Assembly (NCBI GenBank): GCA_031271275.1
Contig: JAISWA010000176.1
Location: forward strand, 1 to 8,972
Source: Clostridiales bacterium
GTDB lineage: Bacteria > Bacillota > Clostridia > Lachnospirales > WQUN01
DNA length: 8,972 bases
Direction of reading: 5' to 3'
Positions 1-6,033 of this stretch are shown in pieces (the stretch's first letter is position 1; each line of letters opens with the position of its first letter). The notes beneath the pieces are model-generated. The model saw nothing but the letters and a program-made list of their open reading frames with translations. It did no database searches and was not told the origin of the DNA. A program made the position numbers and the translations under genes.

Positions 1-221
1 ATTTTAGCCGTGGAGCTGTTGAAATAAAGCAGCTCTATGTCACAGGTAAAGTGACCGAAATCCGTTTCCAGAAAAATATCGAGCCACGCGCCTATTTCCT
101 GAAAAAAGCCCACGATATTTTCATGGTAGCTTTCTCCCATGATTTTCATATATCTCTTTTCTTCGTCGATTAAAACGTAAGGCATAGATCCTGTTTTTTC
201 TTTTTCCAAGAAGAACGCCAA
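1..221 (-). CDS. siaC: SiaC-like (DUF1987) regulatory phosphoprotein, 3' end outside window
   Basis: The frame opens at a TTG codon (219-221) and stays open to the left edge, giving 73 residues of a protein that is probably about 125 long. The start is set by a strong AGGAGGGG ribosome binding site six bases upstream; the first ATG in frame is 12 codons later and has no comparable site. Visible landmarks are GESYHEN (residues 29-35), a following FF..I..WL segment, and ELLYFNSSTAK at 63-73. These match the SiaC/DUF1987 family, which has a SpoIIAA/STAS-like fold. In Pseudomonas, SiaC is phosphorylated on a Thr in the equivalent Asn-Thr-Ser-Ser loop by SiaB and dephosphorylated by SiaA; the unphosphorylated form activates the diguanylate cyclase SiaD. 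Here the loop is N68-S69-S70-T71, so the acceptor may be Ser69; this is inferred from alignment by eye. It lies 31 bp after the kinase gene as fourth gene of the operon. Confidence 0.85.
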   Translation of the reverse strand, partial: MAFFLEKEKTGSMPYVLIDEEKRYMKIMGESYHENIVGFFQEIGAWLDIFLETDFGHFTCDIELLYFNSSTAK

Positions 222-227
222 TTTAAT

Positions 228-235
228 CCCCTCCT
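228..235 (-). promoter_or_regulatory. Ribosome binding site that fixes the TTG start of siaC
   Basis: The minus strand reads AGGAGGGG here, followed by six bases and the TTG codon at 219-221. This near-perfect Shine-Dalgarno sequence identifies the real start of the partial siaC gene, which a start rule limited to ATG would misplace or miss. Confidence 0.85.
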
Positions 236-252
236 GAAATTTGCTGTAATGT

Positions 253-813
253 TTACCCTATGGTGACGAGCATCGAAAAAAACGTAAGGTCTTCGGACAC
301 CGGAATAAATTCGTATTCTATGGGGGCGTTCGCGCACTTGGCTATCTCTATAAGCCCGAGCCCCGCGCCCTTGCTGTCTATATTGTCGTCTTCGCTGCGC
401 ATTGTTTGCATATAATACTTCCTTAAGCCCTTTGTGGCTAAGGTATTCAAAATATCAATGCGGTCCTTAATAAGCGAAGTCCGGTCGCTTCGCATGAGGT
501 TACCCGTTTGCAAAGAATAAATATTATCCTTCACGCCAAACACGAACATGCCTTTATGGGGAAAGTCCGCTCTTTCCCTTTCCTCGCCCTCCGGCTTATA
601 ATCTTCCGCGTACATGAGCATGTTGTTCATCTGTTCCACAAATACCGAAAAAACCAGTTGCGAAGCCGACAGTGGAATTTCATCAAGCTCAAGCCGCGTC
701 CTGAGCATTTTCCCAACGGCCTCTATCCCGTTCGCCCAAAGCGGCCCGCTGTATATGATGTCCATATTGTATTTCTTCGTCATCTGATAATACTCCAACA
801 GATTAGAAATCAC
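253..813 (-). CDS. siaB: SiaB-like GHKL-type Ser/Thr protein kinase
   Basis: This 186-residue soluble protein fits the SiaB family (DUF6272), small kinases of the GHKL ATPase fold related to anti-sigma-factor kinases such as SpoIIAB. The N-terminal YSGPL motif (21-25) is typical. E60 and N63-N64 in VEQMNNMLMYA look like the N box that binds Mg-ATP, and SKGAGLGLIEIA (147-158) is the G-rich lid. No clear second DxGxG box is visible, as expected for this divergent family. The partner should be the DUF1987 protein encoded immediately downstream, which it would phosphorylate. Translation starts at GTG (811-813), overlapping the stop of the cyclase gene by four bases (GTGA), with AGGAGG ten bases upstream, so the two are likely translationally coupled. 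There is no transmembrane segment or signal peptide. The family call is confident; kinase activity is inferred from the Pseudomonas system. Confidence 0.85.
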   Translation of the reverse strand: MISNLLEYYQMTKKYNMDIIYSGPLWANGIEAVGKMLRTRLELDEIPLSASQLVFSVFVEQMNNMLMYAEDYKPEGEERERADFPHKGMFVFGVKDNIYSLQTGNLMRSDRTSLIKDRIDILNTLATKGLRKYYMQTMRSEDDNIDSKGAGLGLIEIAKCANAPIEYEFIPVSEDLTFFSMLVTIG

Positions 814-1547
814 GCCAGTCCGTCCTCCTTTAACGCAAAATATGTATATTTATTTTTCCCGCTGTTTTTCGACTCATAAAGCGCTTCGTCGGCGCGGTTG
901 ATGTACATGAGCGGGTTTTGCATATAATTGACGCTTCCCGACGTTATGCCGATGGAAACGGTCACATACCCTACCCCCGTGCTTGAGAACTCGTGCTTTA
1001 CGTTAAGCGATTTCACGCGTTCCAACATACGGTCCGCCATGGTTTTCGCGCCGTCCGCTTCCGTATTGGGCAATACGGCGAAGAACTCCTCGCCGCCGTA
1101 ACGCGCGAGGAAGTCGTCGGCTCTCTTTAAGCAGCTGTTAAGCGCGGAAGCCACCGATTTAAGGCAATGGTCGCCCTGCGTATGGCCGTAGTTGTCGTTA
1201 AACTTTTTGAAGGAATCTATGTCCATCATCAAAACGCTTAAAGAACCGCCCGTCCTTGAAAGGGACAGGATGTTCCGCTTAAGCGTCTCGTCAAGGTAAC
1301 GCCGGTTGTAAATAAGCGTCAGCTCGTCAAAATGCACTTTGGAAAGCAAGTCCAACTTGCTCGTAATCAAATCGTGCATGGTGCGGTCGGCGATTTTGAT
1401 AGCGTTCCGCGACTGCTTCAAAAGTTTTTTATATTCTTTTAACAAAATCGCGTAATGGCTCACCTCAATGACGTCATGACCCTCTACGCTTTGAAGGCAT
1501 GCCATTGCGTCGTCATATACCACCTGTTCCCGTTTAAACAAATCCAT
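810..1547 (-). CDS. siaD: SiaD-like diguanylate cyclase (coiled coil plus GGEEF)
   Basis: A cytoplasmic 245-residue protein. Residues 1-70 lack a recognised sensor domain and look helical, ending in a probable coiled-coil stalk. The GGDEF domain runs from about 72 (FDELTLIYNRRYL) to about 235 (DEALYESKNSGKNK). The catalytic loop is GGEEF (151-155), the metal-binding Asp is in MMDID (108-110 region), and an intact allosteric inhibitory site RADD (142-145) sits exactly five residues before GGEEF. It should therefore make c-di-GMP from two GTP and be subject to product inhibition. The short stalk-plus-GGEEF layout matches SiaD, whose N-terminal stalk is bound by SiaC. It starts 17 bp after the siaA-like stop, with only a weak site (GGCAGGGT) before its ATG, and overlaps siaB by four bases. 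The GGDEF call is certain; the SiaD role rests on layout and neighbours. Confidence 0.88.
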   Translation of the reverse strand: MDLFKREQVVYDDAMACLQSVEGHDVIEVSHYAILLKEYKKLLKQSRNAIKIADRTMHDLITSKLDLLSKVHFDELTLIYNRRYLDETLKRNILSLSRTGGSLSVLMMDIDSFKKFNDNYGHTQGDHCLKSVASALNSCLKRADDFLARYGGEEFFAVLPNTEADGAKTMADRMLERVKSLNVKHEFSSTGVGYVTVSIGITSGSVNYMQNPLMYINRADEALYESKNSGKNKYTYFALKEDGLA

Positions 1548-1564
1548 AGGCTACCCTGCCTTTT

Positions 1565-3604
1565 TTACAATTGAAATGAAATCAGCTGGAAATCATCTCG
1601 TCTCGGTTCTTCCCCCCTATAATCCTCAAATGCCCGCCACACCCTGTCCGTAATCACAGACTGGCTTTCGTGATGGTTTTCCAATATCAGCCGCCTGAAT
1701 TGATTATAACCGAAAGGCAGCTTGTTTGCGCCGCCGACCTGGTCGTATAACCCGTCGGACGCGATATAGACTTTATTCCCCGGCATAGGCTCAAACACGG
1801 TGGTTTGTATATGCTCCGTGCCCTGCATCTTGCCTTCGCCCACGTACAGTTTCTGGCCCTTGACCTTCTTTACCTCGGAACCGTCGCATATGTACACCCG
1901 CGTATTGCACGAAGACACGGCAACGCTGCGGTCGTTGTAGATAAACAGCACCGCGAGGTCGCACCCTTCGCGTATGGTGGACGCGTTGGACTCTACTTTT
2001 AACACCGCGCTGAGCCGTTGGTCAAGCTCCCAAATAATACGCGCGGTATCTTTGCAGTTGGCTTCGCTGACAAAGGATTCAAACGCGGAAACCACAAGCA
2101 TGGTCAGCAGCGCCCCCGGCGTGCCGTGGCCGGTGCAGTCGCACGCGCACAAAACCAACCCGTCGTTAAACCGCTTCACCCAGTACACGTCCCCGCCCAC
2201 GATGTCGCGGGGCTTCCAGATAACCGAATAATCCGCGAAGAACGATTCAAGCATTTGGTCGCCGGGTATCAGGCTTCGCTGTATTTTACTGGCGTAGTTT
2301 ATACTCTCCATAATCGTTTCGTTTTGTTCCGAAACCCTCATAAACAGCCGCTCGGCGTCCTCTTTGGCAGCCTTGAGGTGCGCGGAGCGTTCCCTGACCT
2401 TGTTTTCGAGGTCGGCGTTATACGCGTTAAAACGCTCGTACATCTCCTCGATGGTATTGGCAAGGCTGCCTATTTCATCCCTGCGCTCGGTACCCTCAAG
2501 ACGCGTCCGCCTATTGTACTTATAATTTTCGATGCTGATATTTAAAGACTCGAGCGGCTTAATAACCGACCGCTTGATGAAGGTGTTGCTTATCAATAAA
2601 ATCGCTATAAACAAGAATATGATCACCACAACCCACGGGATAAGGTTGATGATCGTAAAGACATGGCCAGGCGTGCACAGGGAAATGATAGACCATTTCA
2701 TCGCCTTGACCGGCGAGATGACAATCAGATCATACGCCATGCCGCCGCCCTTCACCGTAACCGCCTCCGCGTTATTGCCGAAGACATTTTCTATTTTCGC
2801 CAGGTATTCGTGAAGGATATCGAGGAACGGCGTCCCGGAAAATTCCGAATCCACCGAGTTGGTGTTCATATTCTGCAGGAAGCTTTCGCCGTAGTTTATT
2901 CTGCTGTCAAATATAATCATGCCCTTTTCGTCCACCACAATACTGCGAACGGCAACCTTATCCAACCCCGTGGGAAACCTGCGCAGCACAAAACCGAAGT
3001 CCAAATTCATATGCAAAACCCCGAGGACTTCCGTGCCGGAGATTATTTTATAATCCAGAAACGCGCTGTTGCGGCTTGTGGTTTTATCCAATCCGAGGCT
3101 GATTCTGTACGGGGCGGGGTCGGCAAGGCTTTCAAAATACCAAGGGTCCTGTTCTTTTTCGGGCAAGCGCTCAGGCGTTTTGCCGTTGGAACTTTCCCCG
3201 TTGCCGTCTGTTTTTTGGAACAGGTATTCGTTTTGGCTTTTTCCCGCTATGACATACAATTTGCCGCTCGTTGTCAAAGAGCTGAGCATATTCAGTTCCT
3301 CGGCGGCGCGCAAGACCTTCTCGGGGTTGTCTTCATCGGCAAGCCATTCTATGACCGCGTTTGAATTAGCCGCCTTCTCCAACAGCGTAGCCTCGTGGTC
3401 AACCAACGCGCTCATGCCTTCGGCAGCCCTGAGCGCAAGCATGGGGGAAATTTCTTCCGTCGTCTGTTTTAACAGGCCGGGAACGAGTGTGACAGCGGCG
3501 AAAAGCATTATGGCAGCCGCGATGAAAAACATCAGCCGGTTGACGTTCCTGATCAGGACTTTAAGCTGATGCTGCCCCAATACATCGATAATTTTCCTAA
3601 ACAT
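1565..3604 (-). CDS. siaA: SiaA-like membrane sensor phosphatase (Cache-HAMP-PP2C/SpoIIE)
   Basis: A 679-residue inner-membrane sensor and first gene of the operon. One transmembrane helix lies at about 23-42, followed by an extracytoplasmic region of about 275 residues that looks like a double Cache ligand-binding domain, then a second helix at about 318-340. A HAMP linker spans about 341-395 (conserved P350, DEIG at 376-379) and a coiled coil runs to about 445. A PPM/SpoIIE-type phosphatase domain fills 446-679. Its metal-binding motifs are all present: GGD (D472), CDCTGHGTPGA (D489), CDLA (D549), ASDGLYD (D617) and RRDD (D670, D671). It would remove phosphate from the SiaC-like protein in response to an outside signal. 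The ATG has only a weak ribosome binding site, but no alternative start lies upstream before an in-frame stop. The stimulus cannot be told from sequence. Confidence 0.9.
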   Translation of the reverse strand: MFRKIIDVLGQHQLKVLIRNVNRLMFFIAAAIMLFAAVTLVPGLLKQTTEEISPMLALRAAEGMSALVDHEATLLEKAANSNAVIEWLADEDNPEKVLRAAEELNMLSSLTTSGKLYVIAGKSQNEYLFQKTDGNGESSNGKTPERLPEKEQDPWYFESLADPAPYRISLGLDKTTSRNSAFLDYKIISGTEVLGVLHMNLDFGFVLRRFPTGLDKVAVRSIVVDEKGMIIFDSRINYGESFLQNMNTNSVDSEFSGTPFLDILHEYLAKIENVFGNNAEAVTVKGGGMAYDLIVISPVKAMKWSIISLCTPGHVFTIINLIPWVVVIIFLFIAILLISNTFIKRSVIKPLESLNISIENYKYNRRTRLEGTERRDEIGSLANTIEEMYERFNAYNADLENKVRERSAHLKAAKEDAERLFMRVSEQNETIMESINYASKIQRSLIPGDQMLESFFADYSVIWKPRDIVGGDVYWVKRFNDGLVLCACDCTGHGTPGALLTMLVVSAFESFVSEANCKDTARIIWELDQRLSAVLKVESNASTIREGCDLAVLFIYNDRSVAVSSCNTRVYICDGSEVKKVKGQKLYVGEGKMQGTEHIQTTVFEPMPGNKVYIASDGLYDQVGGANKLPFGYNQFRRLILENHHESQSVITDRVWRAFEDYRGEEPRRDDFQLISFQL

Positions 3605-3724
3605 CTCTTTTGACCCGCGGGAACCGCTTATCCGAAATGCAATCCGCCATTAAAACTACACTCCTCACGTTAAAACCGTTACGATACAAGCGCAAACCGT
3701 GCCGAAAAAACCCGCAGCGGTTTT

Positions 3725-3752
3725 ATTATACATTATGTTAGAACATATTCAA
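3725..3752 (-). promoter_or_regulatory. Sigma-A-like promoter for the sia-type operon
   Basis: On the minus strand a TTGAAT -35 element (3747-3752) is followed after 16 bp by a perfect TATAAT -10 element (3725-3730). Transcription would begin near 3718, leaving a leader of about 115 bases before the siaA-like ATG at 3604. It is the only convincing promoter upstream of the operon inside the window. Confidence 0.65.
3735..3746. promoter_or_regulatory. Possible operator: 12-bp palindrome in the promoter spacer
   Basis: The plus strand reads ATGTT-AG-AACAT, five-base perfect arms around two bases. It lies wholly inside the 16-bp spacer of the sia-type promoter and touches the -35 element, where a dimeric repressor could block polymerase. 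It also overlaps a wider TTAGAA/TTCTAA inverted repeat. No cognate regulator gene is seen in the window, and short AT-rich palindromes arise by chance, so this is tentative. Confidence 0.3.
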
Positions 3753-3783
3753 GAGATTCTAATAAAGGTGATAAAAATGCTTG

Positions 3784-3946
3784 AGAGCCTGTCTAACATC
3801 TTCGTTTATCGTCTTTTTTGCGAGATTCCCGCCATACTTCGTCAGCGCTCACTTGCGTAATGCAGCGATTACGCGGCATTCGCGCTTCCTTGCCTGTCGG
3901 GAATCTCGCTTCAAAATTCAACAAACGTAGCTATTAGACAGGCTCT
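3784..3946. repeat. Palindromic MITE-like element, about 163 bp
   Basis: The ends are 13-bp perfect inverted repeats, AGAGCCTGTCTAA at 3784-3796 and its reverse complement at 3934-3946. Nested inside are a second perfect pair (GCGAGATTCCCG and its complement, 12 bp, near 3820-3831 and 3898-3909), a CGTTT pair at matching offsets, AGCGC/GCGCT arms, and a central GCGTAAT/ATTACGC 7-bp pair with a six-base loop. The whole can fold into one long interrupted hairpin. No transposase is encoded. Size and structure suggest a non-autonomous miniature transposable element or an interspersed palindromic repeat. A clean target duplication is not visible, though TAAAAA occurs close to both sides. It fills most of the 359-bp gene-free gap between the HD gene and the sia-type operon promoter. 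Confidence 0.75.
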
Positions 3947-3963
3947 TAAAAAAACGACGTTTT

Positions 3964-4563
3964 TTAGTGGTTATTTTCTTTAATAAAGTTCTTGCTTCTC
4001 GCCTCGCGCATTACGTCCTCTACATAATCCCACAGCTCCGGCAGCGCTTTCTCCACCGGGCGCATACGCTCGTAGACCTGCGGCAGCGCGATATCGTGCA
4101 TAACCCAGGTATGGCCGTCGGTGTTGGCGTTGCTTATCAGCGGTATCAAGCGGTCGATTGCCGTGGCGTAGCGGGCGTCGGGCGTTTCCATCGCGTCAAA
4201 TTCTTCCCAAAGCGACCGGTATTCCTTTGCCTGGTCCCGCGGGAGTACGGCGAAAAGCCTGTCCGCCGCGGCGCGCTCCCGCTGCGGTTTATCCGTATAG
4301 CCTTTCGTATCATAGGCGAAAGTATCCCCCGCGTAAATTTCCACCAAATCATGCACCAACGCCATTTTTAAGACGCGGAACAAATCCACCCCGTCCTCGG
4401 CGGCGTACTCGCGCAAAACCATCGCCGCCATCGCGAAGTGCCAGGAATGCTCGGCGTCCGTTTCCGCCCGCGATTTATCCATCACCAGTGTCTGGCGGTA
4501 GACGGATTTCATTTTGTCTATCTCGACGATAAATTCAAGCTGCCGCCGCAAACGCTCGCGCAT
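3964..4563 (-). CDS. HD-domain phosphohydrolase, COG1896/YfbR-like
   Basis: A soluble 199-residue protein of the HD superfamily, in the group of 5'-deoxynucleotidase YfbR and oxetanocin-resistance-like hydrolases (COG1896). The metal ligands are visible in order: H39 in AEHSWH, H71-D72 in VHDLVEIYAGD, with E75 and D80 nearby, and D137 in AIDRLIPL. Length is typical. YfbR removes phosphate from deoxynucleoside monophosphates, but substrates vary in this family, so only a nucleotide or phosphate-ester hydrolase role is inferred. The start chosen is the ATG at 4561-4563, because AGGAGG lies five bases upstream; the same frame extends 14 codons further to 4605 but without a ribosome binding site. 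It seems monocistronic. No good terminator follows; the palindromic element begins 18 bp after the stop codon. Confidence 0.85.
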   Translation of the reverse strand: MRERLRRQLEFIVEIDKMKSVYRQTLVMDKSRAETDAEHSWHFAMAAMVLREYAAEDGVDLFRVLKMALVHDLVEIYAGDTFAYDTKGYTDKPQRERAAADRLFAVLPRDQAKEYRSLWEEFDAMETPDARYATAIDRLIPLISNANTDGHTWVMHDIALPQVYERMRPVEKALPELWDYVEDVMREARSKNFIKENNH

Positions 4564-4616
4564 AAAAACCTCCTGTGTGGAAAACCTTTTATATACAGAG
4601 ACCAAGGCTCAGGCGG

Positions 4617-4675
4617 CGCGTTATTCTGAGCTGCCAAAGCGCTGACGACGCGTCATTCTGAGCGAAGCGAAGAAT
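4617..4675. repeat. Two copies of a CGCGTyATTCTGAGC interspersed repeat
   Basis: CGCGTTATTCTGAGC at 4617-4631 and CGCGTCATTCTGAGC at 4649-4663 form a direct repeat with one difference, 32 bp apart. The second copy continues as GAAGCGAAGAATCTT, so that ATTCT and AGAAT can pair around a short loop. The string CATTCTGAGCGAAGCGAAGAATC is familiar from interspersed repeats in several bacterial phyla; this is recollection, not a search. The first copy is truncated after GAGC. Both lie in the likely 5' leader of the HD-domain gene. Confidence 0.6.
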
Positions 4676-4693
4676 CTTCGCGACGCCAACCGC

Positions 4694-4721
4694 ATTATAC
4701 ACCTTTTCAAAAATTTTTTAA
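4694..4721 (-). promoter_or_regulatory. Candidate sigma-A promoter for the HD-domain gene
   Basis: On the minus strand TATAAT at 4694-4699 is preceded, after 16 bp, by TTAAAA at 4716-4721, a four-of-six match to TTGACA. Transcription would start near 4687, placing both repeat copies in a leader of about 125 bases. The -10 is perfect but the -35 is weak and lies in an AT-rich run. Confidence 0.45.
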
Positions 4722-4734
4722 GCGCCCTTGCAGC

Positions 4735-4774
4735 AAAAAAAACCGGACCCCTTCCTGTGCGGTCGGGGTCCGGT
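4735..4774 (-). terminator. Rho-independent terminator of the spore protein gene
   Basis: Perfect 10-bp arms ACCGGACCCC (4742-4751) and GGGGTCCGGT (4765-4774) enclose a 13-base loop. On the minus strand the stem is followed by a run of eight T. On the plus strand no T run follows, so the terminator works only leftward, ending the transcript of the spore protein gene that stops at 4804. Confidence 0.92.
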
Positions 4775-4803
4775 ATTCCGTAAATAATGGAATTGTATGA
4801 AGC

Positions 4804-5022
4804 TTATTTCGCGGAACCCGCCATCTGGCGCTCCTGCGCTTCGATCATCTTCTTAACCATGTATCCGCCTACATAACCGTTCTGGGCGGAAGTAAGGTCG
4901 CCGTTGTAGCCTTGCTTCAGCGGCACGCCGATTTCGTTGGCAACTTCATATTTGAATTGGTTCAAAGCTTCCTTCGCCTGGGGCTTGGCAGTCGATCCGA
5001 CTGTGGGTAAATTGGTGTTCAT
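4804..5022 (-). CDS. Alpha/beta-type small acid-soluble spore protein (SASP)
   Basis: A 72-residue DNA-binding protein of the SspA/SspB family. In these proteins, made in the forespore, binding across spore DNA shifts it toward the A form and protects it from UV and chemical damage. Residues 18-33 (KEALNQFKYEVANEIG) carry the first conserved block, including the KYE-VA site where the germination protease GPR is expected to cut. Residues 49-70 (GYVGGYMVKKMIEAQERQM) are the second conserved DNA-binding block. The length is standard for the family. AGGAGGAG stands about ten bases before the ATG, and a strong terminator follows 30 bp after the stop, so the gene is monocistronic. Expression in the forespore under sigma G is expected from family knowledge. 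It is the best evidence that the host forms endospores. Confidence 0.96.
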   Translation of the reverse strand: MNTNLPTVGSTAKPQAKEALNQFKYEVANEIGVPLKQGYNGDLTSAQNGYVGGYMVKKMIEAQERQMAGSAK

Positions 5023-5119
5023 AGAGATATTTCTCCTCCTCGTTTATAATATGGTTGATTAACGGGCGCAGAGCCGCGGGTTATGTTTCAGCCTTCACCA
5101 TGCGCTTTCGTTACAACCC

Positions 5120-5126
5120 TATTATG
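5120..5126 (-). promoter_or_regulatory. Possible sigma-G -10 element for the spore protein gene
   Basis: The minus strand reads CATAATA here, which fits the sigma-G -10 pattern CATxxTA known from Bacillus SASP genes. It would give a leader of about 90 bases. The -35 region about 18 bp upstream (CATTA) is a poor match, so this is a weak assignment driven partly by the expected regulation. Confidence 0.3.
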
Positions 5127-5246
5127 ACCGAGAAGGTTTTTTTTATAATGGGAAATATCGACAAGGAATTTTAAAATTTTGCGGAAAATAACGGATAGCT
5201 TCCGCCGCGCGCGATAACAGCACCTGTGAATTGTACGCAAAGCCGC

Positions 5247-5274
5247 TTGACAAATTTCATTTTGATATTATATT
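5247..5274 (+). promoter_or_regulatory. Sigma-A promoter for the ABC exporter operon
   Basis: A perfect TTGACA -35 (5247-5252) is followed after 16 bp by TATATT (5269-5274). Transcription would start near 5281, giving a leader of about 27 bases to the ATPase ATG, with AAGGAGAGG as ribosome binding site. Two TTGATAT copies (5262-5268 and 5273-5279), 11 bp apart, overlap the -10 and could be an operator. Confidence 0.75.
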
Positions 5275-5307
5275 GATATCGTAAAATCTCAAAAAGGAGA
5301 GGGATAC

Positions 5308-6033
5308 ATGCTGACACTTAGAAACGTAAGCAAGACCTACGGCAACAGCAGCGTAAAAGCGGTGGACGGCTTGTCGCTTGAAATCGGCGGCGGGCAGATT
5401 GTGGGGTTCATCGGGCCGAACGGCGCGGGCAAGACCACCACCATCAAAATGATTACCGGCATACTTAACCCCGACGAAGGCGCTATCGAAATCGACGGGC
5501 ACGACATCGTCAAAAACCCGTTGGAGGCGAAGAAGTCCTTCGGCTACGTGCCGGACTCCCCGGATATGTTCCTGCGGCTGAAGGGCATGGAGTATTTGAA
5601 TTTCATGGGCGATATGTACCGGGTGGACGTCTCGGTAAGAAAGGAGCGTATCGCGTCCCTCGCGGAAACTTTCGAAATGACGGGCTCGCTTAACGCGAAA
5701 CTGCAAAGCTACTCCCACGGTATGCGGCAGAAAATTATCATCATGGGCGTGCTGCTGAATCAGCCCTCGGTCTGGATTTTGGACGAACCCATGACCGGGC
5801 TCGACCCCCGCGCCGCGTTTACGCTGAAAGAAATGATGCGCGCCCACGCCAAAGCCGGGAACACGGTTTTCTTTTCCACGCATATTTTGGAAGTCGCGGA
5901 AAAACTCTGCGACAGGGTCGCGATTATCAACAAGGGCAAAATTATTTTCGACGGGGAGCTTGACGAATTAAAGGCGCGGCACGACCAAATTTCCCTTGAG
6001 GAGATCTTCATGGAGGTGACCGACGGTGAGTAA
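5308..6033 (+). CDS. ABC transporter ATP-binding protein (exporter type)
   Basis: A 241-residue cytoplasmic nucleotide-binding subunit that would power the membrane protein encoded next. Motifs in order: Walker A GPNGAGKTT (36-44), ABC signature in the degenerate form SHGMR (136-140), Walker B VWILDEP (155-161) with D159 and catalytic E160, D loop GLDP, and H-loop STH (H192). The Q-loop position reads YVPDSPDMF, with no Gln, as is common in the CcmA/bacitracin-like exporter branch. The ATG is preceded by AAGGAGAGG at proper distance. The frame overlaps the permease by eight bases. Substrate is unknown; no peptide, lantibiotic or two-component genes are adjacent. Family and role as an exporter ATPase are secure, the transported molecule is not. 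Confidence 0.93.
   Translation: MLTLRNVSKTYGNSSVKAVDGLSLEIGGGQIVGFIGPNGAGKTTTIKMITGILNPDEGAIEIDGHDIVKNPLEAKKSFGYVPDSPDMFLRLKGMEYLNFMGDMYRVDVSVRKERIASLAETFEMTGSLNAKLQSYSHGMRQKIIIMGVLLNQPSVWILDEPMTGLDPRAAFTLKEMMRAHAKAGNTVFFSTHILEVAEKLCDRVAIINKGKIIFDGELDELKARHDQISLEEIFMEVTDGE

Noticed and set aside
2663..3364. 233-codon plus-strand frame opposite the sensor phosphatase
   Set aside because: It is antisense to the Cache region of the SiaA-like gene, with no ribosome binding site and no recognisable motif.
3703..3726. Small AAAACC/GGTTTT inverted repeat just downstream of the sia-type promoter
   Set aside because: Six-base arms in an A/T-rich stretch are likely to occur by chance and no riboswitch-like structure could be built around them.
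3777..3860. A 27-codon frame (ATG at 3777 with AAAGGTG upstream) running into the palindromic element
   Set aside because: Nearly all of it lies in the left half of the repeat, and the ribosome binding site and start are outside the element by coincidence. No conserved protein feature is visible.
3948..3965. A7-CGACG-T6 pairing just after the HD stop codon as a terminator
   Set aside because: The stem is only A-T pairs with a five-base loop and is too weak to be called an intrinsic terminator.
4564..4605. Fourteen-codon N-terminal extension of the HD-domain protein
   Set aside because: The upstream ATG lacks a ribosome binding site, whereas AGGAGG lies just before the ATG at 4563, and HD family similarity begins after that point.
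4735..4774. The GC-rich hairpin read as a bidirectional terminator
   Set aside because: A T run follows the stem only on the minus strand, so it was assigned to the spore protein gene alone.
5257..5883. 208-codon minus-strand frame opposite the ABC ATPase
   Set aside because: It is a mirror of the strongly supported ATPase gene, has no ribosome binding site or recognisable motif, and its composition (many His, Arg, Val) is typical of antisense translation.
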